A model generated the notes under the pieces. That model did not search any database, was not told the origin of the DNA, and saw only the letters and a list, made by a program, of their open reading frames with translations. Below are positions 50,201 to 60,818 of a DNA stretch of 64,000 nt, one piece after another. How positions within the stretch are numbered: position 1 is the first letter of the stretch; each line of letters begins with the position of its first letter. The translations under genes and the position numbers were made by a program. Source of the stretch: Serendipita indica DSM 11827 (Eukaryota; Basidiomycota; Agaricomycetes; Sebacinales; Serendipitaceae); the NCBI GenBank assembly GCA_910890315.1, contig CAJVGD010000016.1:186001-250000 (forward strand), read 5' to 3'.

Positions 50201-53200
50201 CACGCGAATAGTGAAGTCGGACGTTGTTGATGTGACTCTTCGCCGCAAACACCTCCTTCAAAGTAGCGACATCTGACTCGCGTGCTTCTTCCCAAACAGG
50301 GACCACTTGTCCATCAGATGCCTCGGTGTGGAGTAGTACTCTGCCGCCATAGGTCCTCAGTTCTGCCAGTACGTCGTCCTTTAAGCGCTCCTCCAAGACT
50401 TCAAGGCGCGTTGCTGATATACCGCCGTAATCCTAGACATGATTCAGACCCACCAAGCATAGAGCATAAACACCCACCTTCATGTTTCGAAGCGAGTAGC
50501 TCTCCCTTCTGAGACAGTACGGTGCGCCGTTGATGATGATAATTGGTTCCTCACGAAGGGTGATCCAAATCATATCACCAGGTTCGGGGAAGTCTCGGTG
50601 CACTCGTGCAACAACCTCTTCGATCGCTTCCGAAGTCGGTTGACCACACGCGTAGATGTTTGTTCCAGGCACATTGCGGAAGTAAGGAGCACCTCGGACA
50701 CCACCAGGAATCTCTTCATACTCTTGATGCCACTGATCAGATTTAAGTAAGGTACTAGTAATCTCAGTCAATGTCACGACGATAGTTGTCCCATACCTCG
50801 TTCGCAAGATGATTCCGCCGCGGTTTCGAACGACATGCTCCGCCCATTCGTCTCCAAGAATCTGACCTCCGGCAATGGTAAGATCTGGTCGGTTTCTTTT
50901 AGCAACTTGCTGCTGATCTCGAGACTCTAATCCCGCTTGAGAAAGTGCCTTCAGGTCGTTTATGGGTGCAAAGACTGTAAGAAGTCGTCAATCTTCGACT
51001 CGTATGGGCCCTCGAAACGCACTTTTAAATGCAGATCCAGACCGTCGTAGGAACATCACTTGGCTGTAGAATGTGAGTGAATGGACACTATCCCTGTCAT
51101 CCCTTACTTGGTTACTTCTATTCGTGCCTGTATACTGTGTAAAAATAGGCGCTCTAACGTGATTAATACATACTTTCATCCAACTTGCGAAGGTCTCTTC
51201 AAAGTTATTGCTTGTTTCTACATAGCTTGCAAAGGCTATGATAAAGTAGCTAGGACGGATAAGAACCAGCCATCAAAGATCAAACACATACTATTTCTCT
51301 AGGGCCTTTGCGCTCTTCTCTATCCATTCCGCACGTCGTTCATCATCACCTCGACTGACAGAGTAGCGTATTCGACCAGTGAGTATTTCCTCCCTCAGAT
51401 TCACCATCTGAGAGGCCGAGTCGATGATCCTATCGACTACTTTCTTGATAAAGGGTCCATGATCGATGATGCCTAGCAGAGATAGAATGATACTGTAGTT
51501 GCCTCTAAGAGCATTCTGAAGGTTGGTCTGCAAGGATGGATGCGAGACGAGGATTTCAATCGCCGAAGCAGACGATGATTTAGTATCAAGATCTGGCTCT
51601 AGGTTTAGTGCGACGATACTTGGATGATTGGGAGCGCACTTTGTTGAAGAATATGCGCTAATCGAAGAAGAGATTCGTTGTGCTCGCGTTGCATTTCCGC
51701 TTCGAAAAAGTCAGCCATACGTCACGCCGTTTGGTCAAACCCCACCCTGTTCGAGAACGATGGCTGCTTGAGATTGAGTACTGGGGGAGGAGCTCATCCC
51801 GATCGCGCCCATGGAAGGATAGCTACTGCGAAGACCGGCGAATGGATCTCCCAACCCCAAGTCAATGCACTGTTTCCGCCTGACGATACAGGCGGCAGTC
51901 ATTGCATAGGTTGTACGAACGGCACCCATCCCACAATGGAAGACGATGGGTGTCGTAACAGGTGAGACGGTCTTGAGGACTTGTAGATATGCATCAAGAT
52001 AATTATCTTCGATGGGTCGTGACTGCGAGATGGGAATTCGATGATACTCGACTGGCCAGCCTTCCTCTCTAACACTTTCCCAAACCTCTCGAGACGTCTT
52101 GACTATTGACGGATCCGCAGCTGTCCATGTCGGGAGGATTCGGCCGTCACTATCCTCTAGAGGAGCGTTAGTTTGCGGAAGGACGCAGTTTGAATTATAC
52201 CTTGTTCGTTGTGCGTCAACACAAGTCCACCAAAACTAGGGAGGGTCAGTAGCGGCCGATTGGCAACGAGCCCCGTACGTTGCTGCCTCCTTCAAGATGT
52301 CCTCCTTAAGACGCTGTTCGACGGCTTCAAGAATATCGGCACTATCAGCCACTTGGAGGTTCTGTCGGGGATCTGTTGCATCGCGAAGCACAAACGGACG
52401 CGTCCCGATATATACTAGGTACTGTCAGTACCGAAAGACCACCAATCACGTATCTCCTACCAACGGGTTCCTCTCTAGTGTTGAACCAGAGGCATTTACG
52501 TGGGTGGTTAGCTCTATATTCTCGACCAAATGCCTTTTCTTCCTTGTCGACCACCTTGGCACCCTGGGCAGATGGACGGCAATCCAGCAGAGACAAGATA
52601 GCCTTGATTCCTGCGATTCTCGGCTGAGCGACGCCAAAAACGTTGAAAGAAACCCCTCGTGGAGAGCGAAAGTTGGGAGCTCCGCCCAGGTTGATATCAA
52701 GATCAAGAGCACGGCCTATGTTCTTATGAGATGATTGAGTTGTGAATAGTACATCTCAGCTGACCGTTGGGATAGTAGTCGGTCTTCAGGATGAATCCTC
52801 TGGTGAGGACGCTGCCCAGGCGGGATTTCACCACGGATGCCTTTGACAGTTCCGATGTCTTATCAAACTTTGGGAGGTCAAAAGTGATAGATGGACTTCC
52901 TGATTCATTGTTAGACGTGGCATCGGGACACGAGGCGACACTCACCCAAATTATGCAGGGCACCAAGATGAGTTGAATGATGTGAAGATGGTCGATTCAC
53001 TGGTGAGTGAGAAGGAGGGATTGGAATCGGAATCGGAATAGGACGTGATATTGATGATGGAGTCGCCAATGGGGTGCTCGAAAGGGGCCGGTTGGGAATA
53101 GATGGCGTTTTCTTATGCTTCATAGCGACGTCTCCATCTTGTAGCGGTGCAGATGCAGGTCTCTCGGTGAGAGCCTTGCTGAGAAGAGACTTGTGAGGGT

Positions 53201-53207
53201 TGCTCAT
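47290..53207 (-). CDS. paladin-like protein with three dual-specificity-phosphatase-like domains
   Basis: A long gene of many short exons starting at the ATG at 53207. First exons: 52946-53207, 52765-52899, 52461-52715, 52279-52414, 52201-52235, then from 52156. Three repeats each carry a segment like GAPNFR, a REEP(V/I) strand followed by NG/GxxxVLR, and a CX5R loop: HCGMGAVRTT (near 51917-51937), NCQLGKRRS (near 49980-50006) and NCQMGRGRTT (near 47950-47995). All three keep Cys and Arg. Vertebrate paladin (PALD1) is the nearest family known to me and has been linked to phosphoinositide signalling. The N-terminus is Ser/Pro-rich with a (PI)n stretch. By estimate the protein is about 1,400-1,600 residues; not all exons were resolved. 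Confidence 0.82.
53022..53043. repeat. hexanucleotide (GGAATC)n repeat within the paladin first exon
   Basis: Three to four copies of a GGAATC-like unit encode alternating Pro-Ile in the disordered N-terminus. Confidence 0.6.
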
Positions 53208-53466
53208 GTTGAGACAAGCCTCGGGAGTAAGAATATAGACTTCTTCGAGTTTGTATTTAGCTTCTGAGTGAGAAGCAGCCGGGAGGATTCAAAGTCTATC
53301 GAGCCTGTCGTCGGCGGCGAATCCAAGCTAGCTCTGGATTCCTGATCTCGGCCATATTCTGGCTTGCCTATCTGCTTGCAAATCCACTGCAAGAAGGAGT
53401 ATTCTTCTTGCTCTACGACCACAGATTGATGCTACGGAGACCCTAAGCTCTATAAAGCGTCGCAAA
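53208..53466. promoter_or_regulatory. divergent promoter, paladin-like gene and POF1-like gene
   Basis: 259 bp between the two start codons. A TATAAAG at 53451-53457 is only ten bases from the plus-strand ATG, too close to act as its TATA box. Nothing else is clear. Confidence 0.5.
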
Positions 53467-54411
53467 ATGTCGTCAGAGACGATTGGCGGACTTGCTGAAG
53501 CACTTCAGCGCTTGAAGGGTGACAATTCAACGTCTAAATACAAAACAGACGTCGAGTTTGTCTATACTTCATCTCAAAATTGGCCTCTCCCGCCTGGAGT
53601 CAACCTACCAGACCCATACAATCCTCCGATACGTATCGCCATTCTCGATTCGTCCTTTAATCCACCTACAAAGGCACACCTAGCACTTGCTATGGCGCCT
53701 CTTCCTGACAGTACCGGCAAGAGGACATACGACGCCCGTATGCTTTTGCTCTCCGTCACAAACGCGGACAAGAAGCTCAAACCGGGTGACGCGACTTATG
53801 TACAGCGGCTGGAAATGATGTACATTCTGGCGGATGAAGCTAGTCGGCGGTCAGCGACGGATCCAGCAAAGCCAGACGCGCCATTTTGCGTTGCTGCAAT
53901 TGACGAACCGACGTTTGTCGGCAAGTCTAGAAAGCTGCGTGAATTCATTGATAATAGACTTGGTGGTCTGCAGCGTGCCGGTGATTTACCACTGGCAAGA
54001 GTCGAACTATACTTCATCCTCGGCTTCGACACCGTCACTCGTCTATTTGACCCACGCTTCTATGGGAACTCGACGGAAGAGATGGATGCTGCGCTACGCA
54101 GATTTTTCGCTCCGGGACCTGAAGGCGACAACTCGCATGTGGTCTGTGCGCGCAGAACCATGAACCAAGACGTGGACGTTAAGGCTGAAGAGGAGGCGTT
54201 CTTTTCTCAACCAGAAGTGGCCCCTTATAGAGACTCAGGGAGCATCCTGATGTTGCAGTTGGATCCTTTCCTTCAGACACTCAGCTCTACGCGAGCCAGG
54301 TCGTCTGTGCGAGCGTCATACGAAGAGCCAGCGCTTGGGTCTGGAGATAAACTGAGTGACTTGGTTCCAGTACGAATAGCAAGGTATATCCAGGAAAATA
54401 AACTGTATTGA
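53467..54411 (+). CDS. POF1: nicotinamide-nucleotide adenylyltransferase-like protein (POF1 family)
   Basis: Intronless, 314 residues. A nucleotidyl-transferase core begins IRIAILDSSFNPPTKAHLAL, whose NPPTKAH is the (H/T)xGH-type nucleotide loop. Further parts: LLLSVTNADKKLKPGDATY, RLEMMYILADEA, YFILGFDTVTRLFDPRFY and a C-terminal SSTRARSSVR resembling the ISSTxxR signature. The yeast relative Pof1 makes NAD from nicotinamide mononucleotide. This is a cytosolic salvage or NAD-homeostasis enzyme by family. The short Ser-rich end before YIQENKLY is usual. It stands head to head with the paladin-like gene. Confidence 0.85.
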   Translation: MSSETIGGLAEALQRLKGDNSTSKYKTDVEFVYTSSQNWPLPPGVNLPDPYNPPIRIAILDSSFNPPTKAHLALAMAPLPDSTGKRTYDARMLLLSVTNADKKLKPGDATYVQRLEMMYILADEASRRSATDPAKPDAPFCVAAIDEPTFVGKSRKLREFIDNRLGGLQRAGDLPLARVELYFILGFDTVTRLFDPRFYGNSTEEMDAALRRFFAPGPEGDNSHVVCARRTMNQDVDVKAEEEAFFSQPEVAPYRDSGSILMLQLDPFLQTLSSTRARSSVRASYEEPALGSGDKLSDLVPVRIARYIQENKLY

Positions 54412-54650
54412 TACATGATTGACAGAATCGCGAATATTTATCTATCTTTCGTGTACCAGCTAAAATAAGTAGTCGACAAACCGTGATCGCTGGCTTATAT
54501 CTGATTATAAAAAAGCACGAGGATGCCCATGTATCCGCCGAGCTTCATATTACCACGTCATTTCCAACCATCATCCGACTGCCCAATTCATACTTGACAT
54601 TTGCGAAACGATCACCTGAACGAGGTAGAGAAAGAGAGGCACGACGTGGA

Positions 54651-55946
54651 TTATTGTTTCGCGCCCTCCTTTGCAGCCTCGACTGCTCGTTGAATGTACG
54701 GATCCTCCGGTAGTTTGAGCACGATTCCTTTGGCGACGGCGGCATCCAGGGCTTTGCCAAGTTTATCAAGATAAAAGGTACTAGGCAGAGTCCATTGGCG
54801 AATGCCGTCCCAGTCGACGCGACCGTCTACTTCCTTTGCTTTGACAATCCTCCACGACATGAGGACGAGCGTCTGGATCCGTGGACACGTCCCATCAAGG
54901 AGTCGGGCGGTCAAAGCATCAAAGAACTGGGTATCTATCTCAATGTCCACCGTGACACTCATCGTCTCTAGCGTGCGTCGATCATCGAATATGTGTCGGA
55001 GGGCGACGAGAGTGTCGTTTGGGGGAGCCGAGAGAAAGACGAGATGCCGGAGTCGAGGAAGAAATGCGTGCTGATCAAAGTTTGGATTTCGTATCTCTCT
55101 CGTGATGGCCTTGACTAGAACCGAGTCTCCTTGAATCTTCAACGTTGTCACGTTGATCAGACTTGGAAACTCGAGAGAGTATCGGGAGGTTGTCGCTACA
55201 ATCAGTAGCGTCTCTACTCCTTCCAGGTTTGCCGTGCTCGGGATCCAGGCCCCTCGAAGCTCGAGATGTCGGAGACTTGGAGCTTTAAACTCCAAGCCGC
55301 TCGATAAAACCATACATAGTCGTTCGAGTCTCGGTATGACGACTCTATCCGCAAGAGTTGTTTGCGGAAATAGATGTAATTCGCTTGGTGGCCATATCTG
55401 AGAGAAAATGCCGCCTGCTGCGATTCGAAGTGACTCCCATCTAGCGAGTCGAGAAGCTTTCCCTTCGAAGCCAGGTCGGTATTTCCCAGCAACGATTTCA
55501 ACCAGACGGATGAATAGCCTCTGACGTTCCGGGATCAGTTGGCAAATAGAAGAGGGGCAAGCGAATGGACTGAGAGGAGATACGTTGCAGGTGTGCAAGT
55601 GTTCCTCGTCTGTGAGGCCTTTGGTCGCCGAAGTCCAGATAAGGTGGATATGGAGCCCGACGCCAAAGCTGTCTCCCATACGCTGCGAAGTGGATAGTTG
55701 GGGATCTGAACGTCGTAGATAAGCTTCAAGTCCGTGTCCTTGTCCTGCTTTGGCCAGAACTCTCTTCGCGTCCTTCATCGAAGTCACTCTGAGCTTCACA
55801 CTCGCCCACAGAGAGGGCGTAGCGAGTATAAGGTTCCTCCATCTCCTACATATTGGCAGGAGTAGAGTGGGTGACTGGTCTAGCTCGAAAAAAGAGGTGA
55901 ATTTCTCAAAGACGAGGATTAGGATATCATCCGGGACGTTGTCCAT
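54651..55946 (-). CDS. F-box protein
   Basis: Intronless, 431 residues from the ATG at 55946; the frame is open a little further but without an ATG. The N-terminus is a basidiomycete-type F-box (MDNVPDDILILVFEKF, then LLPICRRWRNLILATPSLWA), which would bind Skp1 in an SCF ubiquitin ligase. The rest has irregular Leu-rich segments (PSLRHLELRGAWIP, LINVTTLKIQGDS, LPRLRHLVFLSAPP) forming a likely substrate-reading solenoid. Such genes are very numerous in Agaricomycetes. The substrate is unknown. A TATAAAAG box lies 35 bp upstream of the start. Confidence 0.8.
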   Translation of the reverse strand: MDNVPDDILILVFEKFTSFFELDQSPTLLLPICRRWRNLILATPSLWASVKLRVTSMKDAKRVLAKAGQGHGLEAYLRRSDPQLSTSQRMGDSFGVGLHIHLIWTSATKGLTDEEHLHTCNVSPLSPFACPSSICQLIPERQRLFIRLVEIVAGKYRPGFEGKASRLARWESLRIAAGGIFSQIWPPSELHLFPQTTLADRVVIPRLERLCMVLSSGLEFKAPSLRHLELRGAWIPSTANLEGVETLLIVATTSRYSLEFPSLINVTTLKIQGDSVLVKAITREIRNPNFDQHAFLPRLRHLVFLSAPPNDTLVALRHIFDDRRTLETMSVTVDIEIDTQFFDALTARLLDGTCPRIQTLVLMSWRIVKAKEVDGRVDWDGIRQWTLPSTFYLDKLGKALDAAVAKGIVLKLPEDPYIQRAVEAAKEGAKQ

Positions 55947-55980
55947 GGTTTGGTGAGTAATATCTTGAAACCTTGAGCTC

Positions 55981-55988
55981 CTTTTATA
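55981..55988 (-). promoter_or_regulatory. TATA box of the F-box gene
   Basis: TATAAAAG on the minus strand, 35 bp before the ATG at 55946. This leaves a very short leader. Confidence 0.45.
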
Positions 55989-56261
55989 AGCTGGATGCAC
56001 TACAAGGACCAGCCTGCTCAGTCCTGCATAGTATGGGCGGTGTCAAGTTGAGACTGAGCTGGTTGGCCCGTATCTTTGTGCTGGCAACGAGCGGCCAGAA
56101 CCTATGTATAGACTGAATTCAGCATCGTAGATCTATCATATATTGTGCAATCCTGTTATCTTCCGTGCGAATGGCATACTTTGGATCCGACCGTGATAAA
56201 CCCTTTTGACTGTCCAAGCCAACCAGCCTTTAAAGTCTGGACCTCTCGCTCTATTTACCGG

Positions 56262-57962
56262 ATGGAACGTGTGAATGCAGTCATCGAGTCTCAAGCAGCA
56301 CGGTTCATCGCCGTTGCGCTGGTCGCGTCCTTCGCAAGTCTACAAGCACGGTCAATATATACAACTATTCGTGAATCAAGAGGAAAGGAACGTCTTAACC
56401 GCGAATTGCAAGAGTTGTACAAAAACGACGCGTTGAATGCCTCCAACAAAAACGCATCGTCTGCTTCAAAAGATGGGAAAAAGGAAAGCAACGAAACAGA
56501 AACGGCAGACGGTATAGGAAACGCGCTCAAAGGGGCTGCAAGAGTGGCTGCGAGCGTGGTTGGAGGTTTCGACGACGAGTTAATCCGGGAGCAATTGGCA
56601 AGAAACTATGCATTCTTCGGAGAGGATGGTATGGATACGATTCGAAGAGCAACTATTACTGTTGTCGGCTGTGGAGGAGTGGGGAGCTGGGCTGCAATGA
56701 TGCTCGCGCGGAGGTACGTATTCTTGAGCTTTCCTGACAAGGGATTTACGCCTCTATAGTGGGGTCGCCAAGCTTCGGCTGCTAGACTTCGACTACGTGA
56801 CACTGTCTTCGCTGAACCGGCATGCGTCTGCGACTCGAGCCGAGGTTGGCACGCCCAAGGTCCAATCCCTTAAGAATAACATTGCGGCTATAGCTCCGTG
56901 GATAGATGTGGAAACGCTCGTAGAACTCTGGAGCGCCGAGAACGAGCAGGAACACCGGTGGCTAGACGGTTCGGATTGGGTAATCGATGCGATAGACAAC
57001 ATTTCGACCAAGGTAGCTCTTTTTATAATTCATCATCGTCGTCTAAGCTTCGACTCAGGTAGACCTATTATCGTATTGCCACTCCAAAGGAATCAAGGTC
57101 ATTGCTTCGATGGGGGCAGGAGCAAAGATGGATCCATCCCATATCCAGTCTGCCGATATATCTCAGACAATAGCCGACCCTCTAGCGCGAGCCGTGCGTC
57201 GCCGACTTCGTATGCACCCCATACATCCTGTACTCTCTGGGATTCCAGTTGTCTATTCAACAGAAGTCCCACCGTCTGACAAAACAGACGGAGCGAAACC
57301 ACTTGGGCTATTGCCTCTACCAGAAGAAGAGTTCCAAAAGGGCGCAGTTCATGAGCTCGCGCCGTTTTCCGACTTTCGGGTCCGTATTCTTCCCGTTCTG
57401 GGAATGCTTCCCGCAATATTTGGGATGCATATCGCTACCTATTTGATATGCGAACTTGGTGGAAGAAAGATTGAAGAGCCACTAGCGGTCAAGGGACGGC
57501 GAAAGCTGTGGGAGAAACTAGCCAAAGACCTTACCGCGAGGGAAACAAAATGGGCCGGGTTGGAGAAGCAACAGTGTGTCAGATATCTTCGTAAGCGAAA
57601 GTTACTCAATTCGACCTATAGGCGGATACCACTCACAGATGAAGAAGTCGGTTTCGTATTTGAAGAACTGCATCGTTCAAAATCGTCGCTTCCTCCGTTC
57701 GAGTCACTCTCGAGGCCGACGCTCGTTCGTTGGAACTTTAACGAGCCATTGAGTGTAGTAAACTGCGTTGTAATGTCACCTCAAGAGGTATGTAGTCTTT
57801 TATCTTTCCCGAACCAAACTCGACATATTATTCTAGGTGGCCAAGCATGAGGAGGCGTATCGAAATGGCCAAAAGCCAGAGGATGTCTGGGGGCCAGAGG
57901 TGGCGGCGGCAGTCAAGCGTAGACGAATAGAGGCCCAAGAATGGGTCAGATCTGTGTATTAA
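56262..57962 (+). CDS. TCD1: tRNA threonylcarbamoyladenosine dehydratase (TCD1/TCD2, bacterial TcdA type)
   Basis: Four exons (56262-56713, 56760-57012, 57059-57787, 57837-57962) give 519 residues. The enzyme uses ATP to cyclise t6A at position 37 of ANN-decoding tRNAs to ct6A. Seen: an N-terminal hydrophobic segment (FIAVALVASFASLQA), which in yeast anchors the protein to the mitochondrial outer membrane; RNYAFFGEDGM; the E1-like nucleotide loop TITVVGCGGVGSWAA; LLDFDYVTLSSLNRHA; DWVIDAIDNISTK; and VIASMGAGAKMDPS. The C-terminal half has the fungal extension with PVLGMLPAIFGMHIA. All the expected motifs are present, so it should be active. Confidence 0.92.
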
Positions 57963-58777
57963 AGCACAAATATCTGGCTCACGACAAAATGAGATGATCG
58001 TCGACCGATGCCGGACAGGCTCGATGATCCCATCGGTTGCTGAGACATCGTGCTCTTACTTGTCCCCTACATAATACGGCTAGGTCTGGAGGGTCTTCTT
58101 TAGGTCAGGCGGATTCTATGGACCAGATATACATTCGATGTCATCTTGTTGGCTTTGTCGTATCATTTGTGGTCGTCTGCCCCTGTTCTTGGTAGATTAT
58201 ATTGCCCTTCTAATATAATCATTTACGACTAATTCCCCAGAGGTTAATTCACAATATTGTGGTTTAGGCGAGCACGTGACGAAATATAATCAAGAGTCGA
58301 CTCGTACATGAGAATTAACAAACAAACAGATGTATGGTAGACTGATGGCCACGAGAAGTGCATAGGTCATAGGGGAGAGATTAGAAGTCGTTAGCAGTAG
58401 ATAGGTCCAATCCGAATCCGAGAGCAATGGGAGAGAAGAGAAAAACGGACAAGCGAACTTGTGCCATAATAAGTTTGTGTTGTATTGCGTATTGGGCGGC
58501 TGTCGTTGATGATCGTTCATGTGCGAGTCATGTGTGGGCCTGCTACGCCTTGAATACTAGCTAGTGCAATCCACGCCAGATCAATAAGGCTTCCTCGGTA
58601 GTCAAATCCATCGTGGCGCTAGGCGCAAGTGATGGACGACGAGGTGAGAGTCTGCCTGTCGTTGATGTAGTGGTGAAATGCGGTCCTAGAGTGTTTCGTA
58701 TGGGCGTATGGAACGCAGGGGACGCTGAGCAGCGACTGGAGCTAGCAGACCAGGCTGATCTATGTGTGGTTGAGACG
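57963..58777. other. convergent intergenic region
   Basis: About 800 bp between the TCD1 stop and the stop of the minus-strand gene. A 76-codon minus-strand frame (58290-58520) has a hydrophobic stretch but no support as a gene. Confidence 0.5.
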
Positions 58778-60524
58778 CTATTCCCAGATGTCGGCCTCGG
58801 ACACGGTAGGTCCAGAGGGGATCAAGCCAGCAATGCAGATAGGCCGAGAGTTGCCACCCTTTGCGTTCGACGTTGGTGAACGGGGTGTATCGCGAATGTT
58901 CGACGTTGAGAATGTCGTCTGACCGGCCATTGACACAAGGATGAGTGCCGTGTCGTACTCGCGAGCGGTAAGTCGCGCTGAGGGGACCCTGATGTCCTCG
59001 ACAGGAGCCTGCGGCGGAAGATGCTGAGCAGCTGGAAGTGGTAGGGGTGGGAGAGATGCCTGAATAGGAGCATATGAGATTCGAGAAGGAACTGGATAGG
59101 TGGACGTTGGACGTGGGTTAGCCTTGCGATTCGACTGTGGAGTTGGATGAGGGCCGAAGCCGGCGGCGTGGTACTCTTCGTACACGAGATCAAGGGATGA
59201 AGTAAGTGGTGTGAGGAGGGACGGGGGAGTGTGTACAAGGAGAGTAATGGCCTTGGTTCTCCTTGGTTTTGGGAGCGAAGTCGCATCAGCGACGGTCGAG
59301 CTCTTTTTCGTCTTGCTTGTTGCAGGATTCTTTGTCGCCTTTTTGCGTGTCGTAGGATCCTTGGAGTATGGGGACACGCGCGCTGGTGTGGTTTGTTTGC
59401 GCATCACTCTCACTCCGCCTCCCCCAGACGACGATGTGGCAGCAGTTGCCACCGAGCTCCCCTGTCCCGCTGTCGCATGCGCACCGGGTTTCACTTCTAC
59501 ATCCTGGGTCCTCCGCGACCGCCGGCTCGCCAGCGTCGCAGGAGGACTCCACTCCTGGATGTAGATGTGTCCGTTGCGCCGACAGTTGCGCTGGACATCA
59601 TCTACGGACCTAGAGGGAGAATCATGTTAAATTTCATTCTTTTGGCGGGGAAATCGTACGCACTTGTTGAGGATCGCGCTGATCGCCGCCCACTCCTCAG
59701 GAGAGGGCAGCCTCCCATTGTCACCGACAATCTGGGCATACCACCTGCCAAGCTGCTCGGTTTGACCCGTGGTCATTCTCTTTGCCTAATCGGGTGTGGC
59801 TCAGCTATCTCGTAGCGAAAAAGGTTGTCGCTCGCTTGCTCACCTTTACCTTCTGGCCGGCGGCAGGCAAAGAGGCACCGCCGGCCATTTCCTCGCTCTC
59901 GAGAGGCTGAGCACCCTCGAGAACCGGGGATAGATCCCTTGCCGACACGCCACTGGAGGTGGCAATGGGAGTTGAGCGCGCACTCGAGATGGCGCGACTC
60001 GATGCAGATCTTGAGTTGGATGAAGAATTTGTAGTGTTATGTGCTGGAGAGAGGGCCATCCGCTCCCGACGTCCGTCGATCCACCTCTCAATGGCTGCGG
60101 GGGTCCTAAGACAAAGGGTTAGCTAACTTGTTCGTTGGTAGTATTAATGGTGATGCAACTGGTACTCGAATGCCATCGTCCCGAAGGGGCCCACAGAAAC
60201 CGGTACCAGCCCACTCGATGTTGAACAGGGGTTTGGAAGGTATAACTGCACTTACATCTGCATCTCCTGTGCTATTCGTATGATCTCAATCGACGAGGGT
60301 TCGCCGTTGCAACCTTGGAGCCAGGAGAGAAGCTGGGGGTCGTTGGCGTTGTGTCTCGCCGCGGCGCTACGACTGGAACGGCGTTCTACAGGGTTCAAGT
60401 GAACATAGGGTGCAATTGACACTGTTGATGTGCGAGAACTGGTACTCCCATGCCGTGAGCGTGTTTGAGGTCCACTGCTCCCAACGGTGGTGGCCGTAGC
60501 AGGAAGGGTTCGCTTGAGAGGCAT
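58778..60524 (-). CDS. unknown protein with two homeodomain-like helix-turn-helix stretches
   Basis: Four exons (60256-60524, 59844-60105, 59664-59785, 58778-59609) give 494 residues. After a basic Ser-rich N-terminus, a segment ending EIIRIAQEMQMTPAAIERWI then DGRRERM resembles homeodomain helices 2 and 3 (Trp and the RR of WFxNRR kept). A second segment, QTEQLGRWYAQIVGDNGRLP, continues EEWAAISAILNKSVDDVQ and RNCRRNG, again in homeodomain-like order. The long C-terminal part is disordered and basic (PTTRKKATKNPATSKTKKSS), with a Pro-rich end. A nuclear DNA-binding role is inferred; the matches are weak, and no mating-type marker gene is nearby. Intron 1 is 150 nt, unusually long here. Confidence 0.65.
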
Positions 60525-60818
60525 GTTTGGAGCGGTGTGAACGGTGAAAAGATACGAGGAGATTTGATGGGAGGGCCTTTGGGACAGATTAGTAAAGGAA
60601 CTGGGTCTTGGGCGGGTCAAGTTGAGACACTCGACTGCCAGCCAGGTCCCGCCAGCTTTAAGTGAGCGCGGCCTCCATAGATCACTGCAGGATAGTGGTA
60701 TATAAAAACATACTATAACTTTTGGGTGTACCTAGACGAACGTACTCAACGATCTCCGGAGCCCTTGGATAGAGGCAACAACTGACTGGTCGACAAAGGC
60801 GATGTGAATAGTCCATCC

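Noticed and set aside
53451-53457. TATAAAG before the POF1-like gene
   Set aside because: It is about ten bases from the start codon, too close to position transcription upstream of the ATG.
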